Of a stretch of DNA of 64,000 nucleotides, positions 9,704 through 18,209 are shown piece after piece. The notes beneath the pieces are model-generated. The model did not search any database. It was not told the DNA's origin and saw only the letters and a list, made by a program, of their open reading frames with translations. The position numbers and the translations under genes are program-made. Origin of the DNA: Wenyingzhuangia gilva (GTDB taxonomy: Bacteria; Bacteroidota; Bacteroidia; Flavobacteriales; Flavobacteriaceae); NCBI RefSeq assembly GCF_030519655.1, contig NZ_JAUMIT010000001.1, forward strand, positions 310,001 through 374,000, given 5' to 3'. The first letter of the stretch is position 1, and every line of letters begins with the position of its first letter.

Positions 9704-10515
9704 TGACTTTTTTTGATGATTTAGGAAACGAGTTGAATTTTGATAAAACACCTAAGAAAATTGTTTCTTTGGTGCCTTCTATTACAGAAACTTTATACGA
9801 TTTAAACCTAGAAGACAATATTGTAGGAATTACAAAGTTTTGTGTTCACCCAGTCCATTTTAAGCATACCAAAACAATTGTTGGAGGTACAAAAGATGCT
9901 AAAATTGATAAAATAAAAGAATTACAACCTGACATTGTTTTTTGTAACAAAGAAGAAAACACTCCCGAAATTGTAAAACAATTACAAGAATTCACGCAAG
10001 TTTATGTAACTGTAGTAAACAATATTGAAGATGCAGTTCGTATGATTCAAAAAATGGGATTGATGCTAAACCGTAGGGTTGATGCGCAGTTAATTAGTAA
10101 TAAAATCAACTTAAAACTAGAGGATTTCAACTGGTTTATTAAAGATTTTGAAGTTAAAAAATCAGCCTATTTTATTTGGTACAATCCATGGATGGCAGCA
10201 GGAGATAACACATTTATCAACTCTTTGTTAACCTTAAATAAATTTGATAATATTTATAAAAACAAAAAAGAAAGTTACCCAACTATAGAAGCTAAAAGAA
10301 TAAGATTAGAAGGAGATCCTGATTTTGTGTTCTTTTCTTCCGAACCTTTTCCTTTTAAAGACAAACACGTGTTTGAAATGGGACGTTTTACCCACCATGC
10401 CAGTGCCGTTTATGTAGATGGTGAAATGTTTAGCTGGTTTGGATCTAGACTCTTAAAATCTTTTGATTATTTTAAATCTTTAAGAGAACGAATTACATTG
10501 AGTACTTTTAAATAG
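9703..10515 (+). CDS. helical-backbone metal-receptor / BtuF-like solute-binding protein without a signal peptide
   Basis: A 270-residue protein with the chelatase-like periplasmic-binding fold signature (KKIVSLVPSITETLYDLNL, then VGGTKDAKIDKIKELQPDIVF). Such proteins normally bind cobalamin or siderophores for ABC importers. Here no signal peptide or lipobox is visible, and the ATG overlaps the pyrF stop (TAATG), leaving no room for one. No permease or ATPase of an importer is adjacent. It may act in the cytosol or have an unrecognised export route. The family call is good; the function is unknown. Confidence 0.8.
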   Translation: MTFFDDLGNELNFDKTPKKIVSLVPSITETLYDLNLEDNIVGITKFCVHPVHFKHTKTIVGGTKDAKIDKIKELQPDIVFCNKEENTPEIVKQLQEFTQVYVTVVNNIEDAVRMIQKMGLMLNRRVDAQLISNKINLKLEDFNWFIKDFEVKKSAYFIWYNPWMAAGDNTFINSLLTLNKFDNIYKNKKESYPTIEAKRIRLEGDPDFVFFSSEPFPFKDKHVFEMGRFTHHASAVYVDGEMFSWFGSRLLKSFDYFKSLRERITLSTFK

Positions 10516-10530
10516 AAAATGACTAAATTC

Positions 10531-10577
10531 TCGACTCCGCTCGAAAACCTTTAAATAGGTTCATCAAGCGGAGTCGA
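10531..10577. repeat. long imperfect hairpin with TCGACTCCGCT arms
   Basis: TCGACTCCGCT at 10531-10541 is repeated in reverse complement at 10567-10577, with a second inner pair AACCT (10546-10550) and AGGTT (10557-10561). It lies between convergent genes, so it may act as a bidirectional terminator or as a REP-like extragenic element. A related word, CTTCTCGACTACGCTCGAAG, occurs at 56723-56742. Confidence 0.7.
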
Positions 10578-10601
10578 AATGTTTTTATCGTTATAAGACT
10601 C

Positions 10602-11312
10602 TTACTTATTATCCTGCAAAGCAAATACTCTTTTCAATAGCGTACTAGAGCGTTCAGAAATATCGGTTCTAATTTTTTGTTCCTCTACAGCAATCATGGT
10701 ATAAACACCATCCAAAGCTTGAGTGGTAACATAATCTGTTAAATCAGGATTTACTTTGTTAATAAAAGGAATTTGATTGTATTTGGTAATAATAGTATTC
10801 CAAATATCAGCAGCACCAACTTTATCAAAAGACTTTTTTATTACAGGACTAAAAGAAGCATACAATTTCTCATTAGTTGTCTGACTTAAGTAAGTAGTTG
10901 CAGCTTTATTATCTCCCATTAAAATATTACGAGCATCAGTAAAACTCATGTTTTTAATCGCATCTACAAAAATAGGAGTGGCGGTTTTTACAGCATCTTC
11001 TGCTGTAGCGTTTAAAGCGATCAATCCTTTATCTGCCAAATCACCCAAGCCATATTTTCTCATAGCTGCATCAATTTTTTGTAAATCTTCTGGCAAAGCA
11101 ATACGAACCAAATCATTGTTATAAAAACCTTTTTCTTGAGTTAATTTACTCACCTGATCACTCACTCCTTGATTCAAGGCTGCTTTTAAACCATTGGCTA
11201 TATCTAAATTGCTAATATTTTGTGTACTTACAGGTAAACTACTCACAATTTGTGACAATTCTGCACAACTAGACAAACTAAAAACCAATACAAGCGCTAT
11301 TATTTTCTTCAT
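10602..11312 (-). CDS. DUF4197 domain-containing lipoprotein
   Basis: A 236-residue protein when started at ATG 11312. That start gives a typical lipoprotein signal (MKKIIALVLVFSLSSC) with the lipobox Cys at residue 16; upstream codons would add a charged non-signal extension. The body is helical, with the segment DAARKYGLG-like (here DAAMRKYGLGDLADKG) and TDYVTTQALDGVYTMIAVEE, matching DUF4197, a Bacteroidota/Proteobacteria family of unknown function. It follows the DUF5522 gene by seven bases and ends at the hairpin 10531-10577. The function is not known. Confidence 0.85.
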   Translation of the reverse strand: MKKIIALVLVFSLSSCAELSQIVSSLPVSTQNISNLDIANGLKAALNQGVSDQVSKLTQEKGFYNNDLVRIALPEDLQKIDAAMRKYGLGDLADKGLIALNATAEDAVKTATPIFVDAIKNMSFTDARNILMGDNKAATTYLSQTTNEKLYASFSPVIKKSFDKVGAADIWNTIITKYNQIPFINKVNPDLTDYVTTQALDGVYTMIAVEEQKIRTDISERSSTLLKRVFALQDNK

Positions 11313-11319
11313 AATCAAT

Positions 11320-11481
11320 TTATTTTTTAAACGAATCTGTTTTTTTATCATAACCATACGGACAATGTTTGCAACCACTTTTACAACAATACCCTCTTTT
11401 TAAATGATATTGTTCTGTAAAAACTCGATAGCCTTGTCCATTGGTATAAAAATCTCCTTCTTCAGGTGGTATGTTCAACAT
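11320..11481 (-). CDS. DUF5522-like small cysteine-rich protein
   Basis: A 53-residue protein beginning MLNIPPEEGDFYTNGQGYRV. It ends with a compact cysteine cluster, RGYCCKSGCKHCPYGYDKK, which looks like a metal or Fe-S site. An upstream in-frame ATG at 11544 would add 21 unrelated residues; the shorter start agrees with the conserved core of DUF5522 (oxidoreductase-associated small proteins found across Bacteroidota). It probably shares a transcript with the DUF4197 lipoprotein gene seven bases downstream. The function is unknown. Confidence 0.75.
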   Translation of the reverse strand: MLNIPPEEGDFYTNGQGYRVFTEQYHLKRGYCCKSGCKHCPYGYDKKTDSFKK

Positions 11482-11588
11482 TTCATTTCTTTTCAAAAGC
11501 CAAAAATAACAAAGAGAAAAAAGACAATCTACAATTATTCTCAAATATTGAGATTAAATTATATTTATATACTTTAGTTTTTAGATTT

Positions 11589-11673
11589 TTATTTGATATG
11601 TTTTTAATATTTTTATACAAAAACCTCTACATCCCTTTTAAACAAAGGAAAATCTTATTTGATGGTTATTTGA
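11589..11673 (+). repeat. three TTATTTGA octamers upstream of the AlbA_2 gene
   Basis: TTATTTGA occurs at 11589-11596, 11655-11662 and 11666-11673, the last abutting the start codon at 11675. The 20-base unit at 11654-11673 (CTTATTTGATGGTTATTTGA) reappears after the gene at 13131-13150 with two mismatches. The copies may be operator half-sites or remnants of an insertion. Confidence 0.7.
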
Positions 11674-11674
11674 T

Positions 11675-13129
11675 ATGGAAGAAAAAGAATTAAAAAAATT
11701 GTTAAAAGAGCTTGTTTCATATTCTCAGGAATCTGAGTGGCTTGAGTTTAAACTTAACTTTCATTCAAATGAAGAAATTGGAGAAAGAATTTCTGCTATT
11801 TCCAACGGAGCTGCTTTAAATAAAAAAAGATATGGTTTTCTAGTATTTGGAGTTGAAGATGAAACTCATTTAATCAAAGGAACTACATTCAGCTTAAAAA
11901 AAGCAAAACAAGGAAAGGAAGAACTTGAAAATTGGCTACTACAAAGGTTGAATCCTAGAATTGATTTTCAAATTCATGAATTTACATATGATCTAGGAAT
12001 AAACATTACAATGCTAATAATACCTCCAGCAAAAAATGTTCCTGTCAAATTCAAAAAAACTGCATTTATTAGAATAGGCAGCTACACAAGGCACTTAAAT
12101 GATTTCCCCGAAAAAGAATCTAAAATATGGAATAGAAAAAATGAAGCTAAGTTTGAGTCTAGAATTGTAAAAACGGACATTGAATCAAACGAAGTTATTT
12201 CTCTTCTAGATACGCAAATATATTTTGATTTATTAAAAATACCATATCCTTCAAATAGAGAAGCAGTACTTGATAAATTAACATCTGAAAAGATTATAAA
12301 TAAAAATATTAAGGGAACTTATTCTATAACAAACTTAGGAGCTATCCTTTTTGCAAAAGACTTATCCTTATTTGGCGATCTTAAAAGAAAAGCTATTAGA
12401 GTAATTGTTTATAAAGGGAACAACAAAATTCAAACTATTAGAGAGCAAATTGGAATAAAAGGATATGTTTCTGGATATACCGGATTAATAGACTGGGTAA
12501 ACAGTCAACTTCCTGAAAATGAAGAAATCGGAAAAGCATTAAGAGACAACAAAAGAATGTATCCTGAAATAGCTGTCAGAGAGCTGATAGCTAATTCAAT
12601 TATACATCAAGATTTTGATGAAAAAGGATTTCCAATGATTGAAATCTTTTCAGACAGAGTAGAAATCACAAATCCAGGTATTCCATTAATAACTCCTGAA
12701 AGATTTATCGATGAATATCAATCTCGTAATGATGTATTAGCTGATTTGATGAGAAGACTAGGAGTTTGTGAAGAAAAAGGAAGTGGTATTGATAAAGTGA
12801 TTTTTTACAATGAAATGTACCAACTACCCGCTCCAAAATTTTTAATTCAAGAAAAACATACAAAAATTATAATGTATGCCTACAAGGAACTAAATAGCAT
12901 GGATAAAAATGATAAAATTAGAGCATGTTATCAACACTCTTGTTTAAAATACGTATCCAATGACATCATGACTAATCAATCATTGAGAGATCGTTTTAAT
13001 ATTGAAAGTAAAAATTCAGCAATTGCATCAAGAATAATAAAAGAAGCTTTGAAGTCAGAAATGATAAAAGAAGATGATCCTGAAAGTAATTCTAGAAAAT
13101 ATAAAAAATATATTCCCTTTTGGGCTTAA
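11675..13129 (+). CDS. AlbA_2 (Schlafen-like) domain ATP-binding regulator-like protein
   Basis: A 484-residue protein in three parts. Residues ~15-135 form an AlbA_2/Schlafen AAA_4-type nucleic-acid binding domain (SEWLEFKLNFHSNEEIGERI, then GFLVFGVED). Residues ~225-400 include a GHKL-like ATP-binding segment (AVRELIANSIIHQDFDEKG, then EEKGSGIDKVI). The C terminus looks like a winged helix ending in a basic tail. Proteins of this type are annotated as putative transcriptional regulators or RecG-like, and some belong to defence or stress islands. It stands alone, with no partner genes, and is framed by repeated TTATTTGA words. The biological role is not known. Confidence 0.82.
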   Translation: MEEKELKKLLKELVSYSQESEWLEFKLNFHSNEEIGERISAISNGAALNKKRYGFLVFGVEDETHLIKGTTFSLKKAKQGKEELENWLLQRLNPRIDFQIHEFTYDLGINITMLIIPPAKNVPVKFKKTAFIRIGSYTRHLNDFPEKESKIWNRKNEAKFESRIVKTDIESNEVISLLDTQIYFDLLKIPYPSNREAVLDKLTSEKIINKNIKGTYSITNLGAILFAKDLSLFGDLKRKAIRVIVYKGNNKIQTIREQIGIKGYVSGYTGLIDWVNSQLPENEEIGKALRDNKRMYPEIAVRELIANSIIHQDFDEKGFPMIEIFSDRVEITNPGIPLITPERFIDEYQSRNDVLADLMRRLGVCEEKGSGIDKVIFYNEMYQLPAPKFLIQEKHTKIIMYAYKELNSMDKNDKIRACYQHSCLKYVSNDIMTNQSLRDRFNIESKNSAIASRIIKEALKSEMIKEDDPESNSRKYKKYIPFWA

Positions 13130-13130
13130 G

Positions 13131-13226
13131 CTTATTTGACTGTTATTTGACAATTTTAAAACCAAAACAATGTTATTATTTATTCATAACTGTTTATCAA
13201 CGTGTTAAAAACAAACTTTTATTTGA
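13131..13226 (+). repeat. three TTATTTGA octamers downstream of the AlbA_2 gene
   Basis: TTATTTGA lies at 13132-13139, 13143-13150 and 13219-13226. The block 13131-13150 matches 11654-11673 at 18 of 20 positions. The longer word TTATTTGACAAT is shared exactly by 13143-13154 and 13219-13230. The copies begin two bases after the stop codon of the AlbA_2 gene. Confidence 0.7.
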
Positions 13227-13258
13227 CAATAAATTAAGTACACAAATATTAAAACATA

Positions 13259-13969
13259 ATGAAAGACGTTTTAGGAACTGCTTTAAAAGCTTATTATTTT
13301 AATAAAAACACCAAAGACAAGTTACTGACCAACTCTTCAATTGCAGAAGAAGATGAACTTCCTTTAGATTATTTATTAAGAGATTTTAATAAAATGCCTG
13401 TCATTGAGCAAAAAGCTTTAAAACTTGCCAAAGGAAACACTTTAGATATTGGTTGTGGGGCTGGGAGTCATGCTTTGTATTTACAAAACAAAAATCTAAA
13501 AGTTACAGCCATTGATATTTCTGAAGGAGCCATTGAAGTAGCCAAAGATAGAGGCTTAAAAAATGCCGAAGTTGCCAATATTTATAATTTTAATACCAAT
13601 GAAAAATTTGATACCATTTTGGTATTGATGAACGGAACAGGTATTTGTGGAAAACTTAATAATCTTGCCTCATTCTTAACTCATTTATCGACTTTTTTGA
13701 ATCCGAACGGACAGATTTTAATCGATTCTTCTGATATTATTTACATGTACGAGGATGAAAACGGAGATCACTGGATTGATGCTTCTAAAGATTATTATGG
13801 AGAAGTTCAGTTTTGGATGAATTACCAAGAACATCAATCAGAAACTTTTGATTGGCTTTATGTAGATTACAATACTTTACAACGATGTGCCGTTTATAAC
13901 AATTTAAATTGTGAATTGATTTTAGAAGGAGATCATTACGATTATTTAGCAAGAATTACAAAAGCATAG
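13259..13969 (+). CDS. class I SAM-dependent methyltransferase
   Basis: A 236-residue soluble protein. The SAM-binding motif I is clear (NTLDIGCGAGSHALYL, residues ~60-75), followed by an acidic motif II (VTAIDISEGAIEVAK) and NAEVANIYNF. The rest matches the general Rossmann methyltransferase fold. The substrate cannot be read from sequence. It is followed after four bases by the DUF1684 gene, so the two are probably co-transcribed, although nothing links their functions. Confidence 0.88.
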   Translation: MKDVLGTALKAYYFNKNTKDKLLTNSSIAEEDELPLDYLLRDFNKMPVIEQKALKLAKGNTLDIGCGAGSHALYLQNKNLKVTAIDISEGAIEVAKDRGLKNAEVANIYNFNTNEKFDTILVLMNGTGICGKLNNLASFLTHLSTFLNPNGQILIDSSDIIYMYEDENGDHWIDASKDYYGEVQFWMNYQEHQSETFDWLYVDYNTLQRCAVYNNLNCELILEGDHYDYLARITKA

Positions 13970-13973
13970 TTAT

Positions 13974-14570
13974 ATGTACAAAATACTTCTAATTTTCTTG
14001 TTTCTAAGCACTTTTAGCATTGCTCAGAACAAAGATTACCAAACCGAAATAAAAGAGCATAGAAAAGAATTAAACGTGCATTTTAAAGACAAAAATGAAA
14101 GTCCATTACCACATCACAAAATAAAAAACTTTACTGGACTTCCATTTTTTCCTGCAAATGAAAAATACAAGGTAAAAGCCAAACTAGAATTTACATTCAA
14201 CACGCCAGTCATGTACATTCAAGATACCAAAGGAAGTTCAGAAGCATATCAGCAATATGCATTGGCTACTTTTAAAATTGATGGCAAAGAATTTCAATTA
14301 AGCATTTATCAAAACTTAGAACTAAAAAAGAAAAAAGGATATGAAAATTATTTATTCATTCCTTTTACTGACTTAAGCAATGGAAAAACTACTTATGCTG
14401 GAGGTAGATATATGGATACCACTATTCCTGATGAATACACTGGTTATATCATTTTAGATTTTAACAAGGCTTACAATCCTTATTGTGCTTATAACAAAAA
14501 TTATATTTGTCCTGTTCCTCCAAAAAACAATCATTTAAATACTTCTATTTTAGCAGGAGTTAAATACTAA
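13974..14570 (+). CDS. DUF1684 domain-containing secreted protein
   Basis: A 198-residue protein with a cleavable signal peptide (MYKILLIFLFLSTFSIAQ). The DUF1684 hallmarks appear after it: KEHRKELNVHFKD at the N terminus, YENYLFIPFTDLSNGKTTYAGGRY in the middle and DFNKAYNPYCAYN plus CPVPPKNNHL at the end. The family is widespread in Bacteroidota and its role is unknown. The CDS ends at a strong bidirectional terminator. Confidence 0.88.
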   Translation: MYKILLIFLFLSTFSIAQNKDYQTEIKEHRKELNVHFKDKNESPLPHHKIKNFTGLPFFPANEKYKVKAKLEFTFNTPVMYIQDTKGSSEAYQQYALATFKIDGKEFQLSIYQNLELKKKKGYENYLFIPFTDLSNGKTTYAGGRYMDTTIPDEYTGYIILDFNKAYNPYCAYNKNYICPVPPKNNHLNTSILAGVKY

Positions 14571-14604
14571 AAAAGCTCAAAACCATTTGGTTTTGAGCTT
14601 TTTT
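14569..14604. terminator. bidirectional intrinsic terminator
   Basis: AAAAAAGCTCAAAACC and its reverse complement enclose an ATTT loop and end in runs of T on both strands. It sits between convergent DUF1684 and ferredoxin genes. Confidence 0.9.
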
Positions 14605-14634
14605 ATAACTTTTATATTTAAATTTTTTTCTGTA

Positions 14635-14961
14635 CTAAACTTCACTCTCTGGAGCCAATTCAATTTCTAACCCATCCATCTCTTCTGTAATTGGTAACTG
14701 ACATCCCAAACGAGAATTGTCTTCTACATAAAATGCCTGATCTAACATATCTTCTTCAGCATCTCCTTTTTCAGGTAATTCATGATCTGATAAAATATAA
14801 CATTGACAAGAAGCACACATCGCCATTCCTCCACAAGTTCCTTCTACAGGTAACTCATAAGCCTTACAAAGTTCCATAATGTTCATCGCCATATCTGTTG
14901 GGGCTTGTAACTCATGAACTACTCCTTCTCTATCTTTAATCTTAATGGTAATGTCAGACAT
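14635..14961 (-). CDS. 2Fe-2S ferredoxin (adrenodoxin-like)
   Basis: A 108-residue small electron carrier. The cluster-binding cysteines follow the plant/adrenodoxin pattern: CGGMAMCASC gives C-x5-C-x2-C, and the fourth ligand is the Cys in SRLGCQLPI. A very acidic surface (DAEEDMLDQ, EEMDGLEIELAPESE) is typical of Isc-associated or P450/oxygenase ferredoxins. It is monocistronic with its own -7 element. The type 2 ferredoxin/NADP reductase at 16482 could be its reductase, though this is inference. Confidence 0.93.
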   Translation of the reverse strand: MSDITIKIKDREGVVHELQAPTDMAMNIMELCKAYELPVEGTCGGMAMCASCQCYILSDHELPEKGDAEEDMLDQAFYVEDNSRLGCQLPITEEMDGLEIELAPESEV

Positions 14962-15002
14962 TGTACTGAATTTTAATTAACTATGTTGTTAAAATTGAGG
15001 TG

Positions 15003-15010
15003 CAAAGATA
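15003..15010 (-). promoter_or_regulatory. putative -7 promoter element for the ferredoxin gene
   Basis: Read on the minus strand the bases are TATCTTTG, a match to TAnnTTTG, 42 bases upstream of the ferredoxin start codon. Confidence 0.5.
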
Positions 15011-15194
15011 CAACCTAAAGCTTAATTATTAAAAATATTGTGATAAGAAAAGATGATTTCAGAAAAAACAAACTAAAACAATCTTTTTCACTAAATTTAA
15101 AACGCTATGTAAAAGGATTTCTTCTTAAAAAAATAGAGATTTCTTTTTCACCAAGTTTATTGTAACATCAAAAATTAACTTAAAGAAAAAAAAC

Positions 15195-15980
15195 ATGAAT
15201 TCACACAAAATTGATTACACCATTCATGGGAACGACATGCAAGTGGTTTCTATTGAATTAGATCCTCAAGAAACTGTTATTGCCGAAGCTGGTTCTATGA
15301 ACTGGATGGATCAAGACATTAAATTTGAAGCCAAAATGGGTGATGGCTCTCAACCCAACCAAAGCGTTTTTGGTAAACTACTAGATGTGGGAAAAAGAGT
15401 CTTAACTGGGGAATCTATTTTTTTAACTCATTTTACCAATGTAGGTTTTGGTAAAAAAGAAGTCAGTTTTGCTGCTCCTTATCCTGGTTCTATTATTCCT
15501 ATTGATTTAAGTACCATGGGTAATCAAATTATTTGTCAAAAAGATGCTTTTTTATGTGCAGCCAAAGGAACACAAGTAAGCATCGCTTTTAGTCAAAGAT
15601 TAGGAACTGGATTCTTTGGTGGAGAAGGATTTATTCTTCAAAAACTAAAAGGAGATGGATTGGCTTTTTTACATGCTGGTGGAACCGTGGTAGAAAAAAC
15701 ATTAAACAATGAAACCATTTTGGTTGACACAGGATGTATTGTTGCTTTTTCACAAGGATTAGATTATAATATTAAAAGAGCAGGAAATCTAAAATCGATG
15801 TTTTTTGGAGGAGAAGGATTGTTCTTAGCCACCATTAAAGGAACAGGAAAAGTGTATTTACAAAGTTTACCATTCTCAAGATTAGCCGATAGAATTATTC
15901 AACACGCTCCAAGATTGAACGGAAAATCCAAAGGAGAAAGTTCTACTTTTGGGGGATTTGAGCGATTTATGGACAATTAA
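15195..15980 (+). CDS. TIGR00266/AIM24 family protein
   Basis: A 261-residue soluble protein made of Gly-rich beta repeats ([56 protein letters not shown]). This is the signature of the AIM24/TIGR00266 family, found in bacteria and mitochondria and of unclear function. Length is usual. The protein has no signal peptide. It is followed by a secreted small protein gene after ten bases and may share its transcript. Confidence 0.9.
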   Translation: MNSHKIDYTIHGNDMQVVSIELDPQETVIAEAGSMNWMDQDIKFEAKMGDGSQPNQSVFGKLLDVGKRVLTGESIFLTHFTNVGFGKKEVSFAAPYPGSIIPIDLSTMGNQIICQKDAFLCAAKGTQVSIAFSQRLGTGFFGGEGFILQKLKGDGLAFLHAGGTVVEKTLNNETILVDTGCIVAFSQGLDYNIKRAGNLKSMFFGGEGLFLATIKGTGKVYLQSLPFSRLADRIIQHAPRLNGKSKGESSTFGGFERFMDN

Positions 15981-15990
15981 AACAATCATC

Positions 15991-16401
15991 ATGAAAAAAA
16001 CATTACTTATATTATTTCTATTCATCGTTGGAATCACTTGTTACGGACAAAATTTAAGCAAAGATGATATTACTGGAGAATGGAAAGTCAATAAAATTGT
16101 GAATAGTCCCGATGATCTTCAATTTCAGGCTTTATCTGATGGATTTAAAAATGCTACTTTTAGTTTTCATAAGAACGGAAAGTTTAACATCAACACTACT
16201 TTTAACACTCCCATGTTTAAGTTATTTACAGAAAAATCCGACAATACCCATTGGATTTTTATAGATAATGAACAACATATTAAAATTGGTCATCAAAGCA
16301 ATCAGTATTCTATTATGGGAATTGTCATCAAACAAAAAAATAACAAAATTTTATTTCACTTAGACGAAACAGAATTAATTATGGAAATGAGTAAACAGTA
16401 A
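15991..16401 (+). CDS. small secreted protein, lipocalin-like, unknown function
   Basis: A 136-residue protein with a signal peptide (MKKTLLILFLFIVGITCYGQ) when started at ATG 15991; an earlier in-frame ATG at 15949 lies inside the AIM24 gene and would spoil the signal. The mature part begins with DDITGEWKVNKI and has alternating strands, reminiscent of lipocalin-like domains of Bacteroidota. I do not recognise a named family with certainty. Confidence 0.65.
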   Translation: MKKTLLILFLFIVGITCYGQNLSKDDITGEWKVNKIVNSPDDLQFQALSDGFKNATFSFHKNGKFNINTTFNTPMFKLFTEKSDNTHWIFIDNEQHIKIGHQSNQYSIMGIVIKQKNNKILFHLDETELIMEMSKQ

Positions 16402-16423
16402 TAACATAAAGGTTTACAGCAAT

Positions 16424-16459
16424 AAAAAACCTCAAAAGCCAAGGCTTTTGAGGTTTTTT
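16424..16459. terminator. bidirectional intrinsic terminator
   Basis: AAAAAACCTCAAAAGCC, loop AA, then the reverse complement ending in TTTTTT. It separates a plus-strand gene ending at 16401 from the minus-strand reductase ending at 16482. Confidence 0.9.
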
Positions 16460-16481
16460 AAATTTTATAATAAGTCTAAAA

Positions 16482-17534
16482 TTACATGCTTTTTACCACC
16501 GCTTTTTTAGCTTCTTTCTTTTCTCCATCAAATCCTTCAACTCCGTTTACAGTCGTATATTTCATTACATAACGCTTACCAGGGTTGATAATGTTATAAG
16601 CAAATTGTACTGCAATGGTAGCTTCGTGGAAACCACAAAGGATTAATTTTAATTTCCCAGGATATGTGTTCACATCTCCAATAGCAAAAATACCAGGAAT
16701 ATTGGTAGAGTAGTCTAACGCATTGTTTACAACAATCGCATTTTTCTCAATCTCTAATCCCCAATCTGCAATAGGTCCTAATTTAGGAGACAATCCGAAT
16801 AACGGAATAAAGTGATCACATTCTTTAACAATTTCCCCTTCAGTTTTGTGCTTAATTGTCACAGATTCAACTTTTCCATCACCATTAATTCCTTTCACCT
16901 CAGCATCTGTAATCAAGTTGATTTTTCCTGATTTAGATAATTCAGCTACTTTTTCTACTGAATCTAAAGCTCCTCTAAATTCATTTCTACGGTGAACTAA
17001 AGATACTTCACTAGCAACATCAGATAAGAAAATAGACCAGTCTAAAGCTGAATCTCCACCTCCTGAAATCACCACACGCTTGTCACGGTATAATTCTGGA
17101 TCACGGATGATATATTCTACTCCTTTATCTTCAAAATCAACCAATTCCTTAATAGGCGGTTTACGTGGTTCAAAAGATCCTAATCCACCAGCAATAAATA
17201 CAGTTGGTGCATAGTGCTCTGTTCCTTTATTTGTAACAACTTTAAAAGTTCCGTCTTCTAATTTCTCAATAGTTTCCGCTCTTTCACCTAAAGTGTATCC
17301 TGGCTCAAAAGGTTTGATTTGCTCTGCTAAGTTATCAATCAAATCTCCTGCTAATACCTCTGGATAAGCTGGAATATCATAAATAGGTTTCTTAGGATAA
17401 ATTTCTGAACATTGTCCCCCTGGTTGTGCCAATGCATCAATTAAGTGACAGTGTAATTTTAATAAACCTGCTTCGAATACCGCAAACATACCCACTGGTC
17501 CTGCTCCGATGATTAAGATATCTGTTTTAATCAT
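16482..17534 (-). CDS. ferredoxin--NADP+ reductase, thioredoxin-reductase-like (type 2)
   Basis: A 350-residue FAD protein. The N-terminal dinucleotide motif is DILIIGAGPVGMFA; a second, NADPH-binding motif is VVISGGGDSALDW; the C-terminal FAD motif is IPGIFAIGDVNTYPGK. The CxxC of thioredoxin reductases is absent, as is usual for the type 2 ferredoxin reductases of Bacillus, Chlorobaculum and Bacteroidota. As the last gene of the sulfate-assimilation run it may supply reduced ferredoxin to the sulfite reductase, an inference from context. Confidence 0.9.
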   Translation of the reverse strand: MIKTDILIIGAGPVGMFAVFEAGLLKLHCHLIDALAQPGGQCSEIYPKKPIYDIPAYPEVLAGDLIDNLAEQIKPFEPGYTLGERAETIEKLEDGTFKVVTNKGTEHYAPTVFIAGGLGSFEPRKPPIKELVDFEDKGVEYIIRDPELYRDKRVVISGGGDSALDWSIFLSDVASEVSLVHRRNEFRGALDSVEKVAELSKSGKINLITDAEVKGINGDGKVESVTIKHKTEGEIVKECDHFIPLFGLSPKLGPIADWGLEIEKNAIVVNNALDYSTNIPGIFAIGDVNTYPGKLKLILCGFHEATIAVQFAYNIINPGKRYVMKYTTVNGVEGFDGEKKEAKKAVVKSM

Positions 17535-17612
17535 TACCTTACTTTTTTATTTATTATCATTTTAAATAACGACTGCAAAAATGAGAATATTTTTCCAATC
17601 AATCACTACTTT

Positions 17613-18209
17613 TTACTCTTTTATCTTCTTTTTAACATCGGCTACCAATCCTTTGGTAAACTCGTTCATTTTCTCAACTTTTTCTTCAAAGTCTCCTTTG
17701 ATAGTATCTCTGTATTTGTTTAAATACTCAGCCAAATCATCAATGTTTTCTGGCAATACAGATTCAAAAAATTGACGTAAACGCTTTGCCATGGTTGGAG
17801 ATTTTCCGTTAGTAGAAATTCCAATTTTTACATTTCCTTTGGTTACAATTCCACCCATATAAAAATCACAATACGGAGGATTGTCTGCCAAGTTTACCAA
17901 AATAGCACGCTCTTTACAATCATTGTAAACTTTTAGGTTTACTGCAGGAACATCGGTAGTAGCAATTACAATATGTTTTCCTTCTAACATACTTGCATCA
18001 TAATTCCCAACAACCATTCTTACCTTACCTTCTTTTGCTTTGGCTATGGTTTCTTCTCTAAAAAAAGGAGAAATCATGGTTACCTTAGCATCTGGACTAG
18101 ATTTTAATAGAAAAGATAGTTTTTCTAATGCCACATTTCCTCCTCCTACAATTAATGTATTTAGGGCTGTAACTTTTAAAAATACCGGATATAATTGATT
18201 CTTTTCCAT
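17613..18209 (-). CDS. precorrin-2 dehydrogenase / sirohydrochlorin ferrochelatase (Met8-like)
   Basis: A 198-residue protein with an N-terminal NAD-binding motif (TLIVGGGNVALEKLSFLL), the VNLADNPPYCDFYMGGIV segment and ISTNGKSPTMAKRLRQFFE. This is the CysG N-terminal (SirC/Met8) family, which oxidises precorrin-2 and may insert iron to make siroheme. It shares base 18209 with cobA, so the two siroheme genes are coupled. Siroheme is needed by both the sulfite reductase here and NirB further along. Confidence 0.93.
   Translation of the reverse strand: MEKNQLYPVFLKVTALNTLIVGGGNVALEKLSFLLKSSPDAKVTMISPFFREETIAKAKEGKVRMVVGNYDASMLEGKHIVIATTDVPAVNLKVYNDCKERAILVNLADNPPYCDFYMGGIVTKGNVKIGISTNGKSPTMAKRLRQFFESVLPENIDDLAEYLNKYRDTIKGDFEEKVEKMNEFTKGLVADVKKKIKE

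Noticed and set aside
11466-11693. Plus-strand frame overlapping the DUF5522 gene
   Set aside because: It is rich in Phe, Tyr and Lys from AT-rich DNA, shows no domain, and crosses the real start of the AlbA_2 gene.
13120-13302. Short plus-strand frame after the AlbA_2 gene
   Set aside because: It overlaps the end of that gene and the start of the methyltransferase, and its composition looks like translated AT-rich repeats.
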